A stretch of 64,000 nucleotides of DNA from Halocafeteria seosinensis (taxonomy: Eukaryota > Sar > Bigyra > Bicosoecida), in assembly GCA_001687465.1 (NCBI GenBank), contig LVLI01000294.1:1-64000 (forward strand), in the 5' to 3' direction. This document shows positions 31,312-43,133 of this stretch, one piece after another (the stretch's first letter is position 1; each line of letters opens with the position of its first letter). The notes under the pieces were generated by a model. The model had not been told where the DNA came from, searched no databases, and saw only the letters and a program-made list of their open reading frames with translations. A program made the position numbers and the translations under genes.

Positions 31312-34300
31312 CTAGAGAGAACCATTAGAAGGCTGCACACTTGCTGGGGGAGTGTCATTCTCCACCGCAACGCCCAACTCAGCATGATCAGCAAGACCAG
31401 TAGCTACCTTGAGGCGATTGACATGCTCAACAGTGCCTTGCTGGGATTCTGAAGTAATACGTTCCGCGGCAGAAGCTGCGTTTCCCGGCGAATTGACATG
31501 CTGATCGACAATCTGCCGGATAGCAGTCTCAGCGTCAGCCAAGTATGCAGACACCTTTTGAGAACGCTTCTCCTCGATCCTTCGTGCACGTTCTGCAAAA
31601 TGTTTCAACTGACGTCTTCTATCTTCTTCTCTTTTCCGATTTTCCTCTGCATGTCGCTCGTCTTCTTCCTTCACACGCTGTTCGAGCAATCTCTTTTCCC
31701 TACGGTGAGCTTCTTCTCGGGTTTTTTCCTTCCTTTCCTGTTTTTCTCTAGCTTCTTTAGATTCTCGACTCTCCTTGCTAAGGGGCTGCTTTTGGTCTTG
31801 AGCAGTCGAAGGCCCGAGTGAAGTTTGAGACGTACCGTACTCAGTGGCCGCCTCGGTTTCGCTTTGGGGCCTGTATTCGCCTTCGACGTCTGCCGTTGGA
31901 CTGTGTCGATAGCCTTTATCTTGCTTTAGTGCTTCCTTCTTTCGCATTATCTCACGGCTCTTATTGAATTTCTCCTTTTCTTTCTCATGCGTACGCAACT
32001 CTTTTGCCACCTCTTCCCGGTGTCGTTGCTCCATGGCCTCGACTTCTTTCGCGAGGTCTGCTTTTCGGCGAGAGGCGATTCGATATTCATTGCCAATTTG
32101 GTTCTCCACACGAGTCCTCAGCACTTGAATGTCCTTATAGAATTCTGCCGGAAGCTGAATGCGAGGCTTGTTTCCGTAATAACTGTTAAGCTCTTGTACC
32201 GCCGCATTGTGTAGGCATTGCGCAAGCCTCTTGAAATCATCTTCCTGCATTTTCAAAGTCTTTGCCTCCGTGTTTAGGAAGGGATAATCCTCAATATTCA
32301 TATACTGCGTAGGCACAGACTGCGCTCCTTCGGTCCCACCAACATTGGTAGAAGACTCGACATGAGTACTTGTCTGTGGCCCTGTGCACTGCGAAACCGT
32401 GGTCGAGGCGCTGACACCGCCATTGGTTGCCGCTGAGTAGAATTCTACGCGAGCAATCGAAGTTCCAACTTGTTCATGCTGCCTCGTAGGGACTGATTCA
32501 GTAGGCGAAGTTCTCTGGTCTGCACTCTGGGCAGAATTCGGTCGCGGCCGATTCGCTTGCGCCTTCCGCCGCTGCTCGAGGTCTTTCAAAAATGATTGTC
32601 CTCCTTCGGTACTCTTTAATACAAACATCATCATTTCGCGTAGCTCTGATACTGATCCCTTCAATAAACGAACTTCATCACCCAAGGATCGAGGGCTGTT
32701 TGCTTGTTGCTGTTGCTGAGTCTTTCTGGGCACATTAGTCCCCGAGCCAAGCGTCGGGATGGTTTGCATCACAGTCGACTTACTTATAGACAGCTCCCTC
32801 GGTGGTCTAATAACACGCAAATCAGTATCTTCGTACCCGATTCCTTCGCTCTGAACCCGCTGCAAACTCAATTGAACCGACTGAGATCCCTTCAAACCTA
32901 CAGTTGCATGCTCGTCACGTGACAGAGGCTCCGTCAAACCAGGAACTGTCTGTTCAGGATTTTGGTTACCGCTTTCTTCAGTGTTCAACTGGTTTTTAGG
33001 ACCCTTACTTCCGTCTGCACCGCGGACAGTTCTCATCGTATCTATGAACTCAACTGTTGCAGAACCATAACCAGTTATATCTTCGTTAGGTGTTGGTCGC
33101 GTTCCAGAGTCCTGGACAGCGTAATTGCTCTCTGCAACAGAGTGTTGGCGTCTTTCGGTATCGGTAGTTTCCTGTGCACGCTCAACCGGACTCTCTGCCA
33201 CATTCGCTTCCTCTTGCTTGCCAGAAACTGTCCTTTGTTCATGCGTACTCGCTACACCCTGAGCTGCTGCTTCGGTTACCTGAGGAGCCACCGGAGGCTG
33301 AATGTACTCAGTAAAATTGTCAAGAGTGTTCCTGGCCTCAATCCTGGGACCTGCTGTGGCAAACGCATGTTCTCCATTCGTTTGGCGGATACCTTCCTGG
33401 TAGGTGGATTCACCTTTGGTATGGAAACCTTCTGCCACATTCCGTAGTGGGCTATTCCGTGGAATAGGGTTTGGGTCGGTATCACCTTGATGCTGTTCCT
33501 GTCCTGCGCGAACATGGATCGCGCGAGCAGCGATATTTGGGGGAGTGGCACCTCTGAGTGTTGGTTGTCCCTGACGAGGAACGTCGAAACCTTTCTCAAT
33601 AGCTTCATTCATCATATCCACAGTGGTTTTTTGTTTATCAGCCTCTTCGACGATCAGGAATGGATGTTCTTTCAGGTCCTTTGCTGGCGGACGGCGATAC
33701 TTAAATTGGTGTTGAAAGCTCTCTGCCGGGTCAATGTTGATCCGCTTTGCCTTGTTATCAGGAGCAACGTCAGCACCGTCCCCTTCGGTACTACCGTTAT
33801 GTTCAAGGTGCACTTCGTCAGGGCGAGTTATTTGCACCGAGGCGGTATCAATCTCCGTGGGGCTTCCTTCATCTGAGGGGATCATCTGTCCTAAGCAAAG
33901 CTCTACAAATTGTGCACACTCGGGCCAGACTTCTTTAACAATGCTCAATGCCTCCGGTTTTTCCCCTTTCGAGACCTTCCGTAGAATTTGCGGTACCGAT
34001 CGACACTCGTGATAAGGTGCCAGCCCCGTTACCATTTCAAGCACACACATGCCAAATGCCCAAATATCCACACTTGCATCATAGTTGTTATCATACATGT
34101 CAGGAGCCATGAACTCTGGAGTACCGATAACGGATCTTCCGTCCATCGTAGCCAAACCTAAATCGCCAATTTTGATACTCTTGCCTTGCACAAAAATGTT
34201 CTCGCACTTGAGATCCCTATGGATGATACCCTGGCCATGAAGGTACTCAAGACAATCTAAGATCTCTTTGCAGTATTCTTTGATCTGCCGCCGGGAAAGT

Positions 34301-34859
34301 GGGTATTTCGACCGAAATCTGGGAGGCAATAAACATAAACATATGTATTTTTCCTACCCGTAGCGTTCCCCTCAAAAGCCGACTTACTCTTTGAGAGTAC
34401 CTGAAGACATCAGTTCGGTAACGAATATTATCTGCTCTTTCTCTTTGTTGATCCATGCCCCAAAGAAATTGATCAAGTTGGTGTGCACCAACCGTTTGAG
34501 TAGCGCAACTTCATTCAAAATGCGTTTTCTCTCTTTCTGGTGGTAACCGGCGATGTTTACTTCGTTCCATGCCAGTAAGTTTCCGTGTTCCAGGTCCTGA
34601 GCCTTGAATCTGAACATACAAAAGAAACATTTGGAAGAAGAGTCTAGTGTGGAGCGGTCCGAACCGATTAACCACAGAGAGAAAATTGCACTTACACTTT
34701 CTTAAAAGCACCCTTTCCAATCATGCGCTTGTACTGCATGACCCACCCAATTTCAGCAAAACTGCTACAACAAATCCAATTCTCTACAATTCCTCGTACC
34801 TTGCCGTAGTTTCCCTTAGGCGACTTTTCAACGAATTCCTGATCTTCCTCGTCAGCCAT
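31312..34859 (-). CDS. WNK: WNK (with-no-lysine) protein kinase
   Basis: Exons 34859-34800, 34733-34696, 34609-34388 and 34318-31312; 1,108 residues. The kinase domain is ~21-280. The glycine loop IGKGAFKKV has the WNK Lys31 (in place of the usual beta-3 Lys), and beta-3 reads LLAWNEV with Asn where Lys is expected. Then IIHRDLKCENIF, IGDLGLAT and activation loop SVIGTPEFMAP with the autophosphorylation Ser. PPAKDLKEHPF follows the kinase. The ~800-residue tail is disordered with a long charged coiled coil near the end. WNKs sense Cl- and osmotic state and act on CCC transporters through SPAK/OSR1 in animals. A GTG-started frame upstream (35070-34890) could be an extra 5' exon, but no convincing splice joins it. 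Confidence 0.93.
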
Positions 34860-36221
34860 CTTGCGTTCTTGTGACGTGCACCGCTTGCCGGATAACACTA
34901 CCGTCAATTCCTGGCGAAAGTGGCTTCGGTTGAAGTGTGGAGCCGATCGGTGGCGCCGGGTACGGACGAAGGGGGGTTCCAAAGGGAGCAAAAAGATTCA
35001 ATCCAGCCACAGTGTCAGATCCACCCGTGCTGGAAACAAGCTTGTCTTTCGGCGCTGTTAGAATAGACACTAGTGAACGGAGGCAAAAAGTACATCCCTA
35101 TCTTTCCACTAAATAAATGCAAGTTTCTGGACCTTCTCAATTTGGTCGAATATGTCTGCCTAAAACTTGCGCCGTCGCAAAACGAGGTGTCGATTTGCAG
35201 TTGGCGGCTCGCTCAAGTCAACACCTTCTCTCTGAGCTACTTCGTCTACTAGATCTGCTCTCTACGGAGCAATATATCCATCTGGAACCGTAGATTCGCG
35301 AGAATGGAAAAACCCGCGAGTGGGACGTGCAGAATGCCTCGGCCGTCCACGAGAGAGAGCAAAAACAAACAGAATATCGTTAAAATCAGTTGCGCTGTTA
35401 TCCGAATCTCATACAAGGGAGAGACTGGATGCATGCACCCACGTTCTCGTTCTCATCCATCCTAACTTCTCGAGCTACGCACAAGCAAGAAAATGAACGC
35501 CAAAAAACCTAGTTAGTGTCCATCCAACCCTCGCGTCTAAACATCGATTTCTGACCAAGCGCCGCAACTGGAACTTCACAATCAGTGATCACGAGAACGG
35601 GTAGCCGGGGTAGGGTGGAAGATACAATTCTTCCTGGACATTGGTGGTAATCAATCATTAAGACTTTGTAGCTACCATGCGCTTAGCTTTGTAGATAAAT
35701 GTAAAAGGTCGACACCGTGTGGAATTTCCGGAGTTTTCATGAATTGGAACAGCTGTGTATTGTGTGGGTCGTTGAGTCTTTGCCAGACTCTTTGGGTCTC
35801 CGTTGGCTCAGGGCTACAAATGGGCATGACTCACACAACACCACGCTTTGATCGCAGTTAACGCTTCTTCCTTGCTAGAGTTTGTTATGGAGAGACACTC
35901 GTTGCTTCGTGACACGGTTGCGTTGGCACGATAGGGTTCTCAATCTATCAGTGTATATAGACCCAAGCAAAAACTAGTGACACGCATATAACAGGTTTAT
36001 AAATGATTCATGTTTCATTTAGGATCCTCAAGACAATCTTCCAGCACGTATCGTTGTAACGAATTGCAATTCTCTAATCCGGGCTGTCTTCCGGGATCAG
36101 GCAGGAGGGTTGAAGAAATCCAGGCTGCAAGTAGTCTAGAAGTTACGATTCCTTTGTTCTGATAAAGGAATGATACCATCGCCCACAACTTCTGCTCCAG
36201 AACGAAAAGAGTGACAGGAAA
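34860..36221. other. Intergenic, 1.36 kb
   Basis: Divergent promoter region between the WNK and TPR-TMEM33 genes, and one of the longest empty stretches here. Besides the possible WNK 5' exon near 34890-35070, I see no coding frame, repeat or tRNA. Confidence 0.45.
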
Positions 36222-37859
36222 ATGTCAGATCCAGAGGTGAGTGGGGAGTGCGTACAATGCCCAGGAGATGCTTATTAATTTGTACGGAGGGTGTCTGCAG
36301 AACTTGAAAACTCGGGGGAACCAGTCCCTCAAGACGGGCGAATTCAGCGAAGCCATACACTATTACACCCAGGTAAGGGTGCTATCTCCTGGTTCTTTGA
36401 AGGAGGATGAAGAGTTGCATGCTTTTGAGGAGTATTGCAGGCCATTGAACTAGATGACAACAACGCCGTCTACTTCAGCAATCGGGCAGCAGCTTACCTG
36501 CATATGAAACAGTACGACAAGGCTCTGGACGACGCTAACAGAGCCATCACTATCGATAGCGATTATATACGATCATACGGTAGAAAAGGGGATGCGCTCT
36601 ATTACCTGGGTCGCTATAACGATGCCGTTCATGCGTACGAGGCAGGGTTGACAGTGAAACCGGACGAGAACACGCTACAGAGCAAACTGAATGAAGCCAA
36701 AGCTGCTATTAACCGTGGATCTCCGCCTCCAGCTGCAGGAGGAGCCAGTGGACCGGCTACAACTCCTGCTGCTTTCCTTTTCGGGGGCAAGACACAGATT
36801 GTCCAAACTATGCTGGCGTTCGTTCGAGCAGGGATTTTTTTATCGATATTGATTTATCTGCTGACCCCTTTGCAATTCGGAAGTCGATTTTTCACGCTTG
36901 CTGTACTTTCATGTGGCTTACTGAATGCGCGTCACGTGTTGCAAGAATGTGGGTTTCCTCAGTTTAACAAGGAATACGTTCAACGAATTGCTACAACCCA
37001 CTCATTCTACTTGGCCATCATGTCGCCGGTATATTTGACTGGGAACCCAATTCTCCTCGTGCTCTTTCCTGTAAGTAGCATGCATGTTTGACTGGTAGCC
37101 ATGGAAAAATACAATGAACTGAGTCGTTCTGCAGCTGGGCGTATTTGAAATGGTGCACTTGGCTGTTTGGAGTTATCAGCTTGCGAAGACGATAAACGGG
37201 GCATTGGCTGAGTAAGTACTTTGCTTTCCCGATTGTGTAGCTGAGCCAGCTTGAAGCGTATACGACTTGACGATTTACACAGACGACTGTACCAATATGG
37301 GATGAAATTAGTCGGTTATATTCTGTCTGATTCGAATGCCTCCCGGCTAGCCCCTCAGACACTACAGAGCCAGCTAACCAGCTCACTTCTACATTACAGC
37401 GCAGTGTCTCAAGTGCGTTCTGCATTGTCCTATGCCGCTTTGACAAGAACAGAATTTTAGGTTCCATCATGCAGATACTTATCGGCATATTTCTTTTGAT
37501 AACAGTGTTCACACCAGCGAGGAACCTAATGGGCCTGGTATTCACTTGGCAGCTACTTCAGATTCAGTATGTAGCACTTCCACACACAAAGGTAAGCAAC
37601 CAGTCCGTCAATGCTGTAACCCTGGATAAATGGATTCGATAGTGCTTTTCTCATTTTCCAGCGTGCATTCCACACTGTCGATGCCCATATCCTAACTTTA
37701 TTGCGCCACCGCTACTGCCCGGCGATAGTCCTTTTGGGATACGAGAAACTTCGAGGTTACCTCGGACAAATGGTTGTACCCCCAGACCCAAATGCGGCCT
37801 CGACAGGTGGGGCAGGTGGTGGTATCTCGCAAATGGCTCGCAATTGCTCCATTATGTGA
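36222..37859 (+). CDS. TPR-TMEM33 (Pom33/Per33-like) fusion membrane protein
   Basis: Seven exons: 36222-36236, 36301-36372, 36441-37070, 37135-37211, 37283-37412, 37475-37591 and 37662-37859; 412 residues. Residues ~6-115 form three TPRs of the co-chaperone type (LKTRGNQSLKTGEFSEAIHY, YFSNRAAAYLHMKQYDKALD, YGRKGDALYYLGRYNDAVHA). The Lys/Asn/Asn/Arg/Arg carboxylate-clamp positions that bind the EEVD tail of Hsp70/Hsp90 are kept. Residues ~150-400 are polytopic: MLAFVRAGIFLSILIYL, LGVFEMVHLAVWSYQ, ILIGIFLLITVFTPARNLMG and WQLLQIQYVALPHTKRAF, resembling TMEM33/Pom33. In the usual family TMEM33 stands alone. Likely an ER/nuclear-envelope protein docking chaperones (inferred). Confidence 0.75.
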
Positions 37860-38360
37860 TCAGCTTTATTTTGAATAACAATATACTGAATCTTTGAGTG
37901 CTGCAAGGGATTATCTCTCGCTGCGCAATTCTCTTATTTGTGGGTTCTTCAACAAGGCACTGCCTCTGAGTCATTTCGTACAACGGCGTTTACACCCCCC
38001 ATGTTATAGTGTTACATTGTTCATTCCATGGGTTTGACACCTATGTGTTAAAATGAGCCTTGGATGCCGCAATCATCCAATGGTAGAACTATATTCGTGC
38101 TTGTGTAATCGTGCCGGCAACAGAGGGCGTTTGTGCAGCTATTATTCGCCGCGTATGCCCTCCACTCAGCGGTAGATCAAACTTGTCGTTTACGAGAGGA
38201 GACAACTAGTTGTATCTTTGTTTCACGGAACTCTTCATCTTGGCATGGATTACCGGTATTTGCCAAACTAAGTGCATTGCTTGAAGCTGTGGAGGAAGAT
38301 ACCCAGCCCATCTGGACAAGCCCTTGGGGCCATATAAACGAGGTATAGGTGTCTTTGGAC
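37860..38360. other. Intergenic, 500 bp
   Basis: A GTG-started frame (38133-38348) is open but lacks an ATG. It most likely represents 5' UTR of the acyltransferase gene. No other signal was seen. Confidence 0.4.
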
Positions 38361-41300
38361 ATGGACGGAGTGTCCCCTACTAACAACATTACACCCACGG
38401 ATGCAAGTCCTAGACACGATGGGTACTACGCGTCGCCGCCTACAAGAGCCTCGGAAACGACAGCAGTTCCTCGAAGAGGAAGCGTGGATCAGCGGAGGTT
38501 GCCTTTCCACAATTCATCCAGAAGGTTAAGTGGGCGAGGAGGGCCCAAGGTTGGACGAGGAAGTTTTGGTACCCGGGCGCGCACCCGAAGCCGCACTTAC
38601 AGTTATAGTCATACGGGTAAAGCTTCGACCAAAGGTGGTTCACCAGGTTCGTTCTCACCGAGTGGTGCAGTCGAAGCACAAGAGTGGCCGTGGTACGTGC
38701 CGCTGCAACTCAAGGACAAGCACCCAATGGTGAACCCCATGCGAAGCAGGACGTATCGAGTATGTCTACAATTGTAATCTTTTAGTGAAGTGACTATGTA
38801 TTGATATACCACTTGTGTCTCTGGCAGAGTGAATCATGGTGGAGGTGGGTCCAATTCTGTACTATTGGAGTAGTGCTTGCTCCCCTAAGGATGCTTATCA
38901 TTTGTCTTCTCCTAACGATTGCTTGCGTAATTTGCGCTTTGGCTACTTGTGGATATAAGGAAAGTGATTATAATCGGCCGATGTCTGGCTGGAGAGCATG
39001 CATGCTCACTCCGCTTCCGTTGATAGGACGTATAGTGTTCTTCGTGATGGGATACTATTACATCCCTGTCTATGGCAAGTGCGCCTCGAAGCGCGATGCA
39101 GCTATTATCGTCGCTAATCATGTCACTTTCATAGAAGCTATGCTATTAGCCAGTCGACATTTAGGGATGTTCGTCTCAAGGAAGGAAAATGCTGATTTGC
39201 CCTTCGTAAGTGTTAACTCGTTCATCGTGAATCCTACAACTATACAACGCGTTATTTTTGTTCAGGTGGGGAGAATAGCGATTGCACTCCAGGCTATCTT
39301 GCTGGATCGGCAGGACAAAAAGAATCGCAACGCAGTAAAGACAAAAATAATGGATAGGGCAACAAACAACAATTTCGGAAAACATGTGCGTATGCCTTGT
39401 GGTCGAAAGGCAGCATAGCTTTATAGACGACTTAGTTTGCTGCAGACCGTAATATTTCCTGAGGGAACGGTGTCCAATCAGTTAGCGGTAATGCGTTTCC
39501 AAGCCGGTGCTTTTTCTTGTGGCCTGGTAAGTACATGCTAGTCCACGTGCCTTACTGGGTTTGTGGGCAACTATCAAGTTTCTTGCAGCCTGTGCAACCT
39601 ATTGCTGTGAAACACTCCTTTGATTACTTGGACCCCTCATGGGTGGATGCCGGTCCGAGCTTGGGTGGCCTGTGCTGGAGAGTTCTAAGTCAACTCTACA
39701 ATCAGGTAAGGGAGCGTATCCCCATGCGTCGGATCGACTGGCAGACATATCATTTCGGTGTGCAGGTGGAGCTAACCTATCTCCCTGTCTACTATCCCAG
39801 CCCTGAGGAGCGCCAGAGCCCAATTCTTTACGCTTCCAATGTTCAAAAGGTAGGTACTGTAATTGCGGGTTGCCTCGCTCTTAGCTTAAGCAGTCTTCGT
39901 CGGTTCGTGCAGCTAATTGCTTCGCATTTGGATATTCCTGCCACTCAGCATTCGTTTGATGACGCCGTCCTTTCGAGAATAGCTCTCGACCTAAGATATC
40001 CTTGGCCAGACGCTGCAGTCATCGAACTTCCAAGAGTAAGCCATTACATTGCATGCTGGCAAAATACTTTCTATGTAAATACTCATTCCTGCCTACAGCT
40101 TAGAAGTTGTCTAAATATATCTGTAGAGGACGGGGAGATGTATTTCCGAGAGTTCGTGGAGCTAGATGCTAAGAGACGGGGTGTCTTGCCGACCGCTATG
40201 TGGAAGCGATTATCGTTGTCATTCTACGAGAAGTCATCTGTAGACAATATGTACAGTGGCGACTCGCAAAGCTCTGCCCTCTCCAACGAGAGCAGGGCTC
40301 CCTTACTTCGGGAAGAGCATTGTCCGGACCCTGGCTCTCCGGCTGAGACGAGGATACAAATACATGCAGACAATGCAAATGATATCCCGAATTCCTTGTT
40401 CCACCTATTACGAGATGTTCAGGTAAGCAAGGTGTCGGTCTTATTTCCAATGAACGTGGCGACGTTTGATTATGTGTGCCCCGGTTCAGCGATGTGGAGA
40501 GAGGGTTAGCCACCTGCGTCTGAAGGAGTTGGTACATGACATGAAGAAGTTCGAAAATCCCGACGCCTTTTCTGCTGAAAAGGGTTTATCGTTTTGGGGG
40601 TTCCTTGTAGGCTTGTCAATAGTCGATGGGAGAGTACGTATGAGACAGCTAAGAGACGTTGGCTGTGAGTTAAAATATATGCTCTGGGTGGTTGGATGCA
40701 GGGCCCAAACCGAATGGAGGATTTTGCGAGAATGGCACTGGCAGTGTTCTGCGGTAGTAACTGCAAATATTCGAAGGAGGGAGAGCCTTTTGTAGAATTT
40801 TCCGTTGTGGAGAGCATGTTGCGACGATGGTATCGTAACATTCAGTTTAGCGTGCAACACTGCATGAGTGAGTTCGTACAAGTGTACAAAGGTTCCTCCT
40901 CGGCCAGTTTGCAGGCGGCTGCAGAATCTTTGGATTCGATGTATACCGATATACCTCAATTTCTTTCGCGGTCTATGACTTCTGTCGATCCGAATTCCTC
41001 TCAGTCCCTCTACGACATAGACCAGTTTGTAGACCTGATCAATACCGTTGTTGAAGATGCCACGTCGCTTATTGTTGAAGCCGCTATGTCAGGTGTTGTT
41101 CGTTCGTATAATTCGTTTGATACTGGTCAAACAGGTCGTCGATGGTCTCAAAACCTGTACGATGCCATTCGTTCGGCTTCTGTTGCTTCAGCTGCGGCTA
41201 CAGAGTCACGCAATTACGCTATCGATCTTGTTCGGAATGATCCTTTAGAAAGATTTATTCGCACCGCCGTCTTGCGAAGCTTTTTCGGACTCCGTGTGGT

Positions 41301-41370
41301 ACCGAAAGCTACGATAGATTACCTCCGTGAGAAAGCCAGAAAAGAGGCCCGCAAGACAGCCAGGCAGTAG
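38361..41370 (+). CDS. Lysophospholipid acyltransferase, LPEAT/LPCAT-like (PlsC family)
   Basis: Ten exons: 38361-38759, 38828-39205, 39266-39385, 39446-39526, 39589-39705, 39766-39849, 39913-40035, 40099-40422, 40490-40633 and 40702-41370; 812 residues, every intron in phase 0. Ser/Arg-rich N-terminus; two membrane helices (~140-215); acyltransferase motifs IIVANHVTFIEAM (catalytic His231; Glu in place of Asp, as in LPEAT/LPCAT4), LPF-VGRIAI..DRQDKKNR, TVIFPEGTVSNQ (~300) and PVQPIAVKH. This pattern fits re-acylation of lysophosphatidyl-ethanolamine or -choline at the ER. The C-terminal ~300 residues, helical with Ala/Ser-rich parts, have no EF hands and are not recognised. Confidence 0.85.
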
Positions 41371-41531
41371 GCGTGATTCCTCTGGAGGATCTTCACAACA
41401 ACCATCCACGCCTTCTGGCAGAAGTTCTGGGTAGTATAGATGATCAGTGATGTGTTGTCTGTTTGGTCAGTTTGGGATACTGGAAAGAATAGAATATACT
41501 GGTATCTGCTACTGCTGGGAAACAAATAATC

Positions 41532-42136
41532 ATGTCTTCAAGTGCCACTGCTACGGGGGAGCATTACTTCGCGTGTCGACGCTGTCGGCGCCCATTGTTC
41601 CTCCCTCACCAATTAGAACAGAAGCATCTTCCGAATCAGCAGGATTTCTCTCTGCACAAGCAGAGGAAGGATATTGAGCAAAGTGCTGAAGTAGCTGGAG
41701 TGTCGTCGGAGGCCACAGCAGCGCTACCAGAGACGTATATGGGAGGGGCTTACTACCGCAACAAGTTCAAGGAATGCAGTTCCTGGTTCTTGGATGAGCC
41801 TCTGCAATGGATGAGAGAGGTACGGATGCTATAATTCAAGGGAAAGATTCAGAGTATACGCATGGGAGTATGGAATACAGCAAACCAACAGTGAAGATGG
41901 GAAACTCGTCTGTCCCAATGACAAGTGTGATGCCAAATTGGGCTACATCAAATGGGCAGGGACTCAGTGCTCGTGTACGTAAACTAGAACGCGATAGTTT
42001 GAGGCCCTTGCTGATTGATACACTTCTCGGTCATGTAATCTGTTGAGACGCAGGTGGAACTTGGGTAACCCCGGCCATACAAATACAGAAACGAGCAGTA
42101 GAAATCAGATCCCGCGAAACAGGACTACCAAACTAA
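41532..42136 (+). CDS. YVH1: Stand-alone YVH1/DUSP12 zinc-binding domain protein
   Basis: Exons 41532-41819, 41881-41974 and 42054-42136; 154 residues. YFACRRCRRPLF, CSSWFLDEPLQWM, GKLVCPNDKCDAKLGYIKW and GTQCSCGTWVTPAIQI reproduce the C-terminal zinc domain of Yvh1/DUSP12 (two Zn sites). The dual-specificity phosphatase domain that normally precedes it is absent: only 161 bp separate this ATG from the acyltransferase stop. In yeast the zinc domain, not the phosphatase, is needed to release Mrt4 during 60S maturation, so the truncated form can keep that role (inferred). Phases 0 and 1 join. Confidence 0.85.
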
Positions 42137-43133
42137 TGCAGGGCAAATGAATCCTCTGCTTACTTAAGTATTGGAGAATCTGTGCTATGGTCTTGGGTGA
42201 ATTCTAATGAAGGTTCGGTGGCGGTCCTACACGTCTGGTCCTACATGTACAGTGGGGGGTAGACGACCCCCCATCAAGGTTATGACAAGGGACAAATCGT
42301 CTTCGTTAATCGGACCAGTCGTCCAGTATTCGTGGGGCATACTACCGGATGGCAGCTGCTTGAGTACTGCAAATCTGTGTGAATTAGGATGATGTGGCTC
42401 AAGTTCTCCGAAATGGCCTATTTTGGCGAGTATGCAACTGGAGAATGAGCTGATATTCGCGAGGTCCGCCAGTTTGAACCCCATTTAGATCCGAAACGGG
42501 ATCCCGATGTTTAGAACTTTATTTTTTCAGAGTTTTTCTGTATGCTGCGAAAACGAAATGAGGAAGGATGAAGAATTGCGACACCAGTGATCGCTTCGGC
42601 TGATCGCCCTGCTTGCATTCCTCCTCTCCTTCTCCCCAACGCTTTACAATTGTTGTACCACGTACGTACGTGTCGTGATCGTTTTCATCCAAGTGACCCA
42701 GCTCCCCCGCTGAATAGAATTCTGAACGTGAACCGTGCGTGGGATAGGCGATAACCGATTTCTTTCTCCGCAGTACTCGCGATTCACAGCTTTCTCCTCT
42801 TGTGTACAGACGAAGTTGTCTCCGATTCCTCCAATTTCAAGAACGGAATTTAGGAACTCGAGTCGTTGCGAATCCAGGATTCCAGGGTCACCCTTGAAGA
42901 CTTGAAGATCAACGACTTCAAAGTTGAAGTTGCCTCGGATAAATGTTTACCTAAGTACTCATAGAGATAGAGTTGTTGGTACGACTAGTGGGTAGACTAG
43001 TTACCTCCTGCAAGTTTCGTTCGGAATAGACATGCGCTGCTAGTATACGCAACGCGATCGTTTTTGTAGTGCGCAAGTGCTTGACGTGTGTCAGCCCCAG
43101 GGTAGGTAGCTTTTTCCCAATACAGCTCCTCAA
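42137..43133. other. Intergenic, 1.0 kb
   Basis: An 85-codon minus-strand frame with an ATG (42227-42484, MGFKLADLANISSF...) and an overlapping plus frame are present. Neither shows family similarity or splice partners, so I do not call them. It contains the promoter of the RCC1/BTB gene. Confidence 0.4.

Noticed and set aside
32962-33447. 161-codon plus-strand frame opposite the WNK tail
   Set aside because: Antisense to a disordered coding region, with no ATG context or similarity.
34852-35070. GTG-started frame upstream of WNK as its first exon
   Set aside because: Joining it in frame needs a 34-nt intron, shorter than any other here, and there is no ATG. Kept only as a remark in the WNK entry.
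42227-42484. 85-codon minus-strand frame with ATG
   Set aside because: Overlaps another open frame on the opposite strand. No splice partner, motif or biased composition.
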